Shown: positions 16,608-23,298 of the stretch, piece after piece | Numbering within the stretch: position 1 is the stretch's first letter | How the letters are laid out: each line of letters opens with the position of its first letter | DNA from: an uncultured Propionivibrio sp. | GTDB lineage: Bacteria > Pseudomonadota > Gammaproteobacteria > Burkholderiales > Rhodocyclaceae | DNA: 31,622 bases | Assembly (NCBI GenBank): GCA_938040985.1 | Contig: CALHZD010000116.1 | Span: 1-31,622, forward strand | Direction: 5' to 3' | The notes under the pieces: model-generated | The model's input: only the letters and a program-made list of their open reading frames with translations | Database searches by the model: none | Told to the model about the DNA's origin: nothing | Translations under genes and position numbers: made by a program

Positions 16608-17636
16608 ATGCACACCCCGGTTACTCAAAGAACCTTCCTTTCCGTTGCCTTGGCCTCGGCGCTGGCGCTGGCTTTCGGCAGTGCGCAAGCCGCGGATATC
16701 AAGGCGCGCAACGTCAAGTTCCCGATCGTCAATGCCATCGACCATCCGCAAGGCCTGGGCGCACAGAAGTTTGTCGAGGTGGTCAATCAGAAGAGCGGCG
16801 GCAAGATCAAGATCAAGGTTTTCCCGAATGGCACGCTTGGCGGCGAGCAGCAGGTCGCAGCGGCGATGCAGGGGGGGACGGTTGAAGTTTCGATGATGTC
16901 GCCCGCGCAGCTGGTCGGCACGATCAAGGAATTCGTCGTGCTCGATTTCCCCTTTTCTTTTGCCAGCGAGAAGCAGGCCGATGCGGTGCTTGACGGCCCC
17001 TTCGGTAAAAAGCTGATGGATTACATGCCAGCCAAGGGCTGGGTCGGTCTGGGCTTTATGGAGCAGGGCTATCGCAGCATCAGCAACAGCAAGCATCCGA
17101 TTAACAAGCTCGAAGACATCAAGGGGCTGAAGATCCGCACGATTCTCAATCCGCTGTACGTCGATATGCTCAATACGCTGGGCGCCAATGCGGTGCCGAT
17201 GCCTTTCCCGGAACTTTACTCGGCGATGGAGACAAAGACCGTCGATGGCCAGGAAAACCCGGAAACGACCGTGGATGCCAGCAAGTTCTACGAGGTTCAG
17301 AAATATTTCAGCGCGACCCGCCATATCTATAATCCACAGATGCTGATGGTCGGCAAGAAATTCTGGGATTCACTGTCGGCTGACGAAAAAAAGATCTTCG
17401 AGGAAGCCGCCATTGAGGCGCGTGATGTGCAGCGCAAGGCGGCGCGTGCAATGACCGAAAAATCACGCAAGGTAATGACCGATCACGGTATGCAGTTGAA
17501 CGAGATCGCTCCGGCCGAAATTGCGCGCATGCGTGATGCCGTCAAACCCGTGACCGATAAATACGCCGCACAGCTCGATCCGGAGCTGGTCAAGGCTTTC
17601 CGCGCGGAGCTTGAAAAGACCAAGGATCTTAAATAG
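16608..17636 (+). CDS. dctP: TRAP transporter solute-binding protein
   Basis: Encodes 342 residues, the periplasmic receptor of a tripartite ATP-independent transporter. The start is the ATG at 16608, preceded by AAAGGA, because the next 29 residues are a signal peptide ending QAADI; the frame is open further upstream without a better start. Family phrases are DHPQGLGAQKFVEVVNQKSGGKIKIKVFPNGTLGGEQQV (residues 45-83), then LEDIKGLKIRTILNPLYVDMLNTLGANAVPMPFPELYSAMETKTVDGQENP. The arginine near 177 (KIRT) is the position that normally holds the substrate carboxylate in DctP proteins. The ligand is therefore probably an organic acid, not identified. It is followed by a strong hairpin and then dctQ and dctM. 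Confidence 0.95.
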   Translation: MHTPVTQRTFLSVALASALALAFGSAQAADIKARNVKFPIVNAIDHPQGLGAQKFVEVVNQKSGGKIKIKVFPNGTLGGEQQVAAAMQGGTVEVSMMSPAQLVGTIKEFVVLDFPFSFASEKQADAVLDGPFGKKLMDYMPAKGWVGLGFMEQGYRSISNSKHPINKLEDIKGLKIRTILNPLYVDMLNTLGANAVPMPFPELYSAMETKTVDGQENPETTVDASKFYEVQKYFSATRHIYNPQMLMVGKKFWDSLSADEKKIFEEAAIEARDVQRKAARAMTEKSRKVMTDHGMQLNEIAPAEIARMRDAVKPVTDKYAAQLDPELVKAFRAELEKTKDLK

Positions 17637-17645
17637 TCGTAAGAA

Positions 17646-17680
17646 GCATGGCGGCCGGCGCTGAAAGCGGGCCGCCATGC
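17646..17680 (+). other. Intercistronic hairpin between dctP and dctQ
   Basis: A perfect 11-bp stem, GCATGGCGGCC (17646-17656) and GGCCGCCATGC (17670-17680), starts ten bases after the dctP stop codon. There is no U-tract. In such operons a hairpin here usually protects the upstream message, giving more binding protein than membrane subunits. Confidence 0.65.
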
Positions 17681-17766
17681 ACAGGCTTTTGCGGTACATC
17701 AGAGTGTGGGAATGGGGTGTTGATGGCGCGGGTTGAGGGTGTAATCCGCAGGCGCTGAAGGTCGCG

Positions 17767-18339
17767 ATGAAATCTTTCGATAAATTCTTGACGCGCGTGA
17801 TGAACGGCATCATCGTCGTTTCACTGGCCTTGATGGTCATTATGGTTTTCAGCAACGTTGTGCTGCGTTACGCCTTTAATTCCGGTATTACCGCATCGGA
17901 AGAACTCTCGCGGTTATTTTTCCTCTGGCTGATTTTTGTCGGCGCTATCGTTGCCATGAGAGAACGCGCGCATTTGGGCGTCGATACGCTGGTTGTACGC
18001 CTACCGCGCGCCGGCAGAATTTTCTGTGCATTGTTGAGCAATGCACTGATGCTTTGGGTCTGTTACCTTTTTTTCGTCGGTAGCTGGCGGCAAACGCTGG
18101 TGGGCTGGGGCACATTGAAGCCGGCCACGGGAATTCCGATGGCCTTTCATTACGGTGTCGGGCTGATTATGAGCGTTGGCGTTACCATCATTCTGATTGG
18201 CAATACCTGGCGCATTCTGCGCGGGCAGGCGAATGAAACGGACTTGATTCAGGTGGTTGAATCGGAGGACTCGCCGGCAGAAACTCCGGAACATGAATCC
18301 GTAGGCGCAACTGATCGCAGCCCGGCTGATCGCGGATAG
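17767..18339 (+). CDS. dctQ: TRAP transporter small membrane subunit
   Basis: Encodes 190 residues. GAAGG lies five bases before the ATG. Four hydrophobic segments are visible, near 13-33, 48-66, 86-107 and 127-148, the DctQ pattern. The typical phrases are NVVLRYAFNSGITASEELSRLFFLWLIFVGAIVAMRERAHLGVD, where the E-E-L-S-R stretch and the H-L-G-x-D motif are diagnostic. The C-terminal 40 residues form an acidic cytoplasmic tail longer than in many homologues. It pairs with DctM in the inner membrane. The stop is 14 bases before dctM, so both are clearly co-transcribed. Confidence 0.94.
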   Translation: MKSFDKFLTRVMNGIIVVSLALMVIMVFSNVVLRYAFNSGITASEELSRLFFLWLIFVGAIVAMRERAHLGVDTLVVRLPRAGRIFCALLSNALMLWVCYLFFVGSWRQTLVGWGTLKPATGIPMAFHYGVGLIMSVGVTIILIGNTWRILRGQANETDLIQVVESEDSPAETPEHESVGATDRSPADRG

Positions 18340-18353
18340 GGAGTAGGGCAAAC

Positions 18354-19631
18354 ATGGTCGTGACGATTTTTCTTGTTTCCCTGCTCGGCGCCATGGCACT
18401 GGGCATGCCGATCGCCTTTGCATTGATGGTCTGCGGCATTGCGCTGATGCTGCATATGGATATGTTCGATGCGCAGCTGATTGCACAGAACACGATCGAC
18501 GGCGCCGATAACTTCGTGTTGATGGCGGTGCCGTTTTTCATGCTGGCGGGTGAATTTATGAATGCGGGCGGTCTCTCGCGGCGCATCGTCAATCTGGCGA
18601 TGGCGCTGGTGGGGCATATCCGCGGCGGCTTGGGCTACGTGGCCGTCATCGCAGCGATCATTATGGCCAGCCTGTCCGGTTCAGCAGCGGCTGATACCGC
18701 CGCACTCGGCGTGTTGTTAATTCCGATGATGCGCCAGGCCGGTTACAGCGTGCCGCGTTCGGCCGGGCTAATTTCTGCGGGCGGCATCATCGCGCCGATC
18801 ATTCCGCCGAGCATTCCTTTCGTCATGTTCGGCGTCATCGCCCAGGTATCGATTACCAAGCTGTTCATGGCGGGCATCGTGCCGGGCGTGATGATGGGCC
18901 TCAGTATCCTGATTGCCTGGGCCTGGGTGATCCGCAAGGATAAGCTTGAATCACATCCGCGCCAGAGCTTCCGACAGATCTGGGCGGCGGCGGTCGATAG
19001 CGTGTGGGCACTGGTCATGCCGCTGATTATCATCGTTGGCCTGAGAATGGGTGTGTTTACGCCGACGGAAGCCGCAGTTGTTGCGGCGGTCTATGCCTTG
19101 TTTGTCGGCATGGTTGTTTATCGGGAAATCAAGTTCTCGCAGCTTTACGGACTGCTGCTCAACGCCGGAAAGATTACTGCTGTCGTCATGCTGCTGGCCG
19201 GCGCGGCGATGGTTTCTTCCTGGCTGATTACCGTGGCCGATCTGCCGGGACAACTGGCCGAAATGCTCGCGCCATTTATGGGCAATCAGATTCTGCTGAT
19301 GGTCGCCATCATGATCATTGTTGTCGTCGTCGGTACGGCTATGGACATGACGCCGACCATTCTTATCCTGACGCCGGTGCTGATGCCGGTGATTAGACAG
19401 GCGGGCATTGATCCGATCTACTTTGGCGTCATCTTCATTATCAATAACGCTATCGGGCTGGTTACGCCGCCGGTCGGTACGACGCTGAATGTCATCTGCG
19501 GCGTCGCCAAGATCAAGATGGACGAGGCGATCGTCGGCGTTATGCCCTTCATGATTGCGGAACTTATTGTATTGGCCCTGCTGACGGTGTTTCCGTCGCT
19601 GGTGCTCACGCCGATGAAATGGCTTACCTAG
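18354..19631 (+). CDS. dctM: TRAP transporter large membrane subunit
   Basis: Encodes 425 residues, the standard length for DctM, the ion-coupled translocation channel. About twelve hydrophobic segments cover the chain. Recognisable phrases are LGMPIAFALMVCGIALM at the start, MAVPFFMLAGEFMNAGGLSRRIVNLA, GSAAADTAALGVLLIPMM, SAGGIIAPIIPPSIPFVMFG and, near the C-terminus, NNAIGLVTPPVGTTLNVICGVAKIKMDEAI. All the usual glycine/proline helix breaks are present, so the protein looks functional. It uses a sodium or proton gradient. The frame ends at 19631 and is followed after about 30 bases by a broken second dctP. Confidence 0.96.
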   Translation: MVVTIFLVSLLGAMALGMPIAFALMVCGIALMLHMDMFDAQLIAQNTIDGADNFVLMAVPFFMLAGEFMNAGGLSRRIVNLAMALVGHIRGGLGYVAVIAAIIMASLSGSAAADTAALGVLLIPMMRQAGYSVPRSAGLISAGGIIAPIIPPSIPFVMFGVIAQVSITKLFMAGIVPGVMMGLSILIAWAWVIRKDKLESHPRQSFRQIWAAAVDSVWALVMPLIIIVGLRMGVFTPTEAAVVAAVYALFVGMVVYREIKFSQLYGLLLNAGKITAVVMLLAGAAMVSSWLITVADLPGQLAEMLAPFMGNQILLMVAIMIIVVVVGTAMDMTPTILILTPVLMPVIRQAGIDPIYFGVIFIINNAIGLVTPPVGTTLNVICGVAKIKMDEAIVGVMPFMIAELIVLALLTVFPSLVLTPMKWLT

Positions 19632-19659
19632 AGCAAGGGCGGTAGGTAAGAGGCCGGCT

Positions 19660-20556
19660 TTACTTGAGAGCCCGCAAGGTGTTGGCGCCAAAGAAATGGT
19701 GCAGGTTGCCAATAAACTTTCCAAAGGGCGAATCAACATCGAGCTGTTTCCCGACCAGCAACTCGGCACAGGGCCGCAGATGATCGAGATGGTCAAGAAA
19801 GGTGAGCTTGACATCTTTCAGGGCGGCGCGGGCATGTTCTCGGCTATGGAACCGCGTCTTAACGTATTCGATATTCCGTATCTGTTCGAGTCGGTCGAAC
19901 AGGCTTACAAGGTACTCGACAGCAAATTCGGTGAGGAAATGCTGGCGACGCTTGAACCGCATGGCCTTAAGGGCCTGTCCTTCTGGGAAAACGGTATTCG
20001 TTCGACGACCAATAATATTCGCCCGATTACCAAGCCGGACGATATTAAAGGTCTGAAAATGCGCGTCATGCCGGCCAATCCGGTGCATGTCATGCTATGA
20101 AAAGGGCTGGGCGCCGGGCCGATGCCACTGCCTTTCGGTGAAATTTACGACAAGCTCAAGAGCGGCGAGCTGGACGGTCAGGAACACCCGATTGCCCCAA
20201 TTTACGCAGGAAAATTCTATGAGGTACAAAAATACCTATCGTTAACAAAACATATGTATGGCCAGCTGATCCAGGTCGCGAATCTGGAGAGATTCAAGGC
20301 CATGCCGAAAGCAACACAGAATATCCTGCTCAAGGCTTCCTATGCCAGCGCCGTCAAAATGCGCCAGTTTTCCAATGACAATGCAGCCAGATTCCTTGAG
20401 GAAATGAAGCAGAAAGGCGTTGCGATCAACGAGGTGGACGCCAGCGTTTTTCGTGAAAAAATGCGTCCGATCGTCGAAAAGCCTTACATCGAGAAAAATG
20501 GCGATGCCTGGCTGAAGAAGATCAATGCCTCGCTGGCTGAAAAGCCGAAAAAATAA
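19660..20556 (+). pseudogene. Degraded second TRAP solute-binding protein gene
   Basis: The plus-strand frame reads LESPQGVGAKEMVQVANKL, then RINIELFPDQQLGTGPQMIEM, IPYLFESVEQAYKVLDSKFG, IKGLKMRVMPANPVHVML, a TGA stop at 20098-20100, and in the same frame KGLGAGPMPLPFGEIYDKLKS, GELDGQEHPIAPIYAGKFYEV and onward to 20556. The two halves together match a DctP protein from about residue 40 to its C-terminus. The signal peptide and first strand are missing: homology begins abruptly just after dctM, so the 5' end was deleted. A single TGG-to-TGA change could explain the stop. It differs clearly from the intact dctP upstream, so it was a distinct receptor (paralogue or acquired), not a recent duplicate. 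Confidence 0.88.
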
Positions 20557-20580
20557 GTAGAAATAGCGCCTAGGGGGTTT

Positions 20581-20610
20581 AGAAAAAACGGCCTCTGCAA
20601 GGGGGCCGTT
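20581..20610 (-). terminator. Minus-strand intrinsic terminator
   Basis: On the minus strand AACGGCC (20610-20604) pairs with GGCCGTT (20593-20587), followed by TTTTCT, so the U-run begins inside the stem. It would end transcription coming from the integrase remnant. On the plus strand the stem is followed by A residues, so it does not serve the dctP remnant. Confidence 0.65.
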
Positions 20611-20678
20611 AAAAAACGCGGAGAGTTTTCCATCATAAGGAAGAACCGGAGAAAAAACCGCTGTTGCACTCTGTGATT

Positions 20679-20930
20679 TCTCATTTTATCCGGGCCAATT
20701 CCATTGGCTAGCAGCTTGCGAGCCGTGTCACGCTGTTCTCGCGCTTCCTTGAGAGTTGGATAGACACCATGCGCCAGCAATTTTTCTCTACCGTTGAAGC
20801 GGCATTTTTGCCGCCAGTCAGTATTTCTCGCCAGCAGGCGTAATAAAGAGAAATAGCTTTTCTCATCAGCCAGCTTGACCGCCTTCGGGTTGAGCTTGGC
20901 ATTGCGTACCGCCGTATCCGCGAGCGCCAT
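20679..20930 (-). pseudogene. Truncated P4-type tyrosine integrase (N-terminal fragment)
   Basis: From the ATG at 20930 the translation runs MALADTAVRNAKLNPKAVKL, ADEKSYFSLLRL, FNGREKLLAHGVYPTLKEAREQRDTARKLLANGIGP. This is the N-terminal DUF4102/arm-binding domain of P4-family integrases, here about 84 residues. The similarity stops near GIGPDKM; the frame then runs as unrelated residues to a stop at 20484. The core-binding and catalytic domains (R-H-R-Y) are absent, so the product cannot recombine DNA. The fragment lies immediately downstream of the 3' end of tRNA-Phe and reads away from it, the normal position for the integrase of a tRNA-integrated island or prophage. It is the remnant of a lost element. 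Confidence 0.85.
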
Positions 20931-21004
20931 TGGGAATATATGACGGTATGTCAATACCGGCATACCCCCAGATTTCGATGGATCGTATAGGACGCCGCCA
21001 GAAT

Positions 21005-21051
21005 TAAAAAAGGCCAGAAACCTTCGTATTTACTTGGGTTGCCGGCCTTTA
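21005..21051 (-). terminator. Terminator of tRNA-Phe
   Basis: On the minus strand AAAGGCC (21051-21045) pairs with GGCCTTT (21016-21010), with an inner AACC/GGTT pairing, followed by a run of T. It lies 23 bases beyond the 3' end of the tRNA. Confidence 0.75.
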
Positions 21052-21074
21052 TCGGACTGCTTCGGGAGTGTTTA

Positions 21075-21150
21075 TGGTGGTCAGGGGCAGAATCGAACTG
21101 CCGACACGTGGATTTTCAGTCCACTGCTCTACCAACTGAGCTACCTGACC
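21075..21150 (-). tRNA. tRNA-Phe (anticodon GAA)
   Basis: Read on the minus strand the 76-base gene has a GGTCAGG/CCTGACC acceptor stem, GCTC/GAGC D stem, anticodon stem GTGGA/TCCAC with loop CTGAAAA (anticodon GAA), T arm GGCAG-TTCGATT-CTGCC, discriminator A and an encoded CCA end. All stems pair. The anticodon reads UUC and UUU phenylalanine codons. A consensus promoter precedes it and a terminator follows. Its 3' end borders an integrase fragment, so it has served as an attachment site. Confidence 0.97.
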
Positions 21151-21166
21151 ATTGCAAGAGACGCGC

Positions 21167-21195
21167 ATTATATCGATGGCCTGGTAAAACGTCAA
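21167..21195 (-). promoter_or_regulatory. Sigma-70 promoter of tRNA-Phe
   Basis: On the minus strand TTGACG (21195-21190), a 17-base spacer, and a perfect TATAAT (21172-21167). The -10 box ends 16 bases before the mature tRNA 5' end. The GC-rich GCGCG directly after it fits a discriminator of stringently controlled stable-RNA promoters. Confidence 0.85.
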
Positions 21196-21381
21196 AGCGT
21201 TATCGCTATGTTTTGCCTTGTTACACGCAGGCGTTGAAGGCAAGAAAATCCCCGGCCACGAGGAGAAAATAGTAGATAAAAGCAGGATAGAAACGAGAGA
21301 AACAGATAAAGATTACGATCAGGGTCGGCTAGGCATTTTGCTTTGCGGCCTGTGCCTTATCCTCTGCTGTTTCCGGCTACT

Positions 21382-21410
21382 TTTGCACCGTGATGTCCTC
21401 AGCGTGCAAA
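21382..21410. promoter_or_regulatory. Inverted repeat upstream of pfp
   Basis: TTTGCAC (21382-21388) and GTGCAAA (21404-21410) have centres 22 bases apart, two helical turns, about 70 bases before the pfp start codon. The spacing suits a dimeric DNA-binding protein better than a terminator. The region from about 21196 to 21479 otherwise shows no gene. Confidence 0.35.
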
Positions 21411-21479
21411 TATATTTTTACCCTGACTTTTGAGCTATAGTTTTCTTTCCGAAAATCGAGACGAGATCGACTTTTATCC

Positions 21480-23192
21480 ATGAATACTTTATACGACATT
21501 CCCTCCGGTAAGTCTGGCCACAACGCCGCGTTCGAGCAGGCCATCCGTCAGTTGGCCGTCCCTGTTTGCCGGGTGTTTGGCTCGGCCGCGCAGCCGGCAC
21601 CTGCCCGTTTTGAGGCCTCGGCGCAGACGCTGAATACCAAGGATAGCGCCCAAGTATCCAAATTTTTTCCCAACACGGTCAAGGCTTCTGGCAGCAAGGT
21701 GCTGGAGGCGACCGCCGGTGCTGCGGGCGCGCCCCAAGATCAGGGCAAGCGCGTCGCTGTTCTTTTTTCCGGCGGGCCGGCGGCGGGCGGGCATAATGTC
21801 GTCTGCGGCCTGAAGCGCATACTGGGCGCGGGCAATACGTTGCTGGGTGTGCGTCCGGGGCCGAAAGGCTTGCTCAAAGGCAATCTCTTTGAAATTTCCG
21901 ATCGAGATGTCGACGCCATCATCAACACGGGCGGTTTCGATTTTCTCGGTACTGACCGTACCAAGATCAAGACGCCGGAACAGTTTGCCCAGGTCAAGGC
22001 GACCTGCGTTAAGCATAATCTTGACGCCATCGTCGTGATTGGCGGTGACGATTCCAATACCAACGCTGCCGTCCTTGCCGAATTTCTCTACGCGGGCGTC
22101 AAGCCCGACGGCTCGGGCGTCCAGGTGATCGGTGTGCCCAAAACCATCGATGGCGATTTGCAGGCGGGAGCGCTGTTGCCGATTTCCTTCGGTTTCGACA
22201 CCGCGACCAAGATTTATGCCGAAATGGTCGGCAACATTTTGCAAGATACACGCTCATCGCTGAAATACTGGCATTTCGTCAAGCTGATGGGGCGCTCGGC
22301 GTCGCACGTCACGCTGGAAGTGGCGCTGCAAACCCAGCCGGCTGTCGCGCTGATTTCAGAAGAAATTGCCGAAAAGAAGCAATCGCTGAGTTCAATCGTC
22401 GGCCAGATTGCCCAGGCCGTTGTTAAACGGGCCGAGCAGGGCATCCACCATGGTGTCGTCATTATTCCGGAGGGGGTCGTCGAATTTATCCCCGAAATGC
22501 ATGTGCTGATCGCGGAGCTGAACGATGTGCTGGCCTGCCATGCTGACGAGTTTGCTAGGCTCGACAAGGCTGAACGTCCCGCCTTCATCGGCAGTCGCCT
22601 GTCGCCGGATAATGCGCGTCTGTTAGCCTCTTTGCCTGGCTATGTCGTCGATATGCTGCTGGCTGAACGCGATTCGCACGGCAATCTGCAAGTCTCACTG
22701 ATTCCGACCGAGCAATTGCTGATCGACATGACGGCGCGTGCCTTGCAGGAAATGGGCGCCAAGGTGCCCTTTGCCACGATGAACCATTTCTTCGGCTACG
22801 AAGGCCGTTGCGGCGCGCCGACCCTGTTTGACGCCGCCTATACCTTTAATCTCGGTCTGACTGCCGGATCGCTGATTCTTGACGGCCGTACAGGCTATAT
22901 GGCGACAATTACCGACCTGACGAAGGGCGGTACGCCCAAGGCCATTCCGCTGACCGGCCTGCTCAATATCGAACGCCGCCACGGGCAGGACGAATTCGTC
23001 ATTGAAAAGGCGCTGGTCAGAACGGACTCGCCGGCCATGCGTCATTTCATGGCGCACCGCACGACCTGGGCGGAAAAGGATCTCTTTGCTTCTCCCGGAC
23101 CGCGCCAGCTCTGGGGGCCGATTGCCATGCAACAGCCGATATCGGTGGCGCTCAATACCGGCGCCGACAGCCTGGCTTTCAGAATCGGTTAG
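21480..23192 (+). CDS. pfp: PPi-dependent phosphofructokinase (long form)
   Basis: Encodes 570 residues, matching the long clade of diphosphate:fructose-6-phosphate 1-phosphotransferases (plant, spirochaete and chlamydial type, about 550) and well above the 320 of ATP-PfkA. It reversibly transfers phosphate from pyrophosphate to fructose 6-phosphate. The phosphate loop is FSGGPAAGGHNVV (97-108). GGDDSN (188-193) has the second aspartate that marks PPi use in place of the glycine of ATP enzymes. PKTIDGD (220-226) is the catalytic segment, with MGR (270-272) for sugar phosphate binding. All these are intact. The start codon lacks a clear ribosome-binding site. The gene is 106 bases ahead of the transketolase gene and probably shares a transcript with it. 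Confidence 0.93.
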   Translation: MNTLYDIPSGKSGHNAAFEQAIRQLAVPVCRVFGSAAQPAPARFEASAQTLNTKDSAQVSKFFPNTVKASGSKVLEATAGAAGAPQDQGKRVAVLFSGGPAAGGHNVVCGLKRILGAGNTLLGVRPGPKGLLKGNLFEISDRDVDAIINTGGFDFLGTDRTKIKTPEQFAQVKATCVKHNLDAIVVIGGDDSNTNAAVLAEFLYAGVKPDGSGVQVIGVPKTIDGDLQAGALLPISFGFDTATKIYAEMVGNILQDTRSSLKYWHFVKLMGRSASHVTLEVALQTQPAVALISEEIAEKKQSLSSIVGQIAQAVVKRAEQGIHHGVVIIPEGVVEFIPEMHVLIAELNDVLACHADEFARLDKAERPAFIGSRLSPDNARLLASLPGYVVDMLLAERDSHGNLQVSLIPTEQLLIDMTARALQEMGAKVPFATMNHFFGYEGRCGAPTLFDAAYTFNLGLTAGSLILDGRTGYMATITDLTKGGTPKAIPLTGLLNIERRHGQDEFVIEKALVRTDSPAMRHFMAHRTTWAEKDLFASPGPRQLWGPIAMQQPISVALNTGADSLAFRIG

Positions 23193-23298
23193 GCGCCGGC
23201 GGCAACGTTTTGATCGCGGTGTGCCGAAGGCAGCGTGGCGTCGGCATGCCATTTCGCATAATTACAACAGATTCCAATTTCACAACAGGAGCGCTCTG

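Noticed and set aside
20098..20100. TGA recoded as selenocysteine in the second dctP
   Set aside because: DctP proteins have no selenocysteine, no suitable downstream stem-loop was seen, and the gene also lacks its 5' end, so plain decay is simpler.
20587..20610. Terminator for the dctP remnant on the plus strand
   Set aside because: The stem is followed by A residues on the plus strand; the U-run is on the minus strand.
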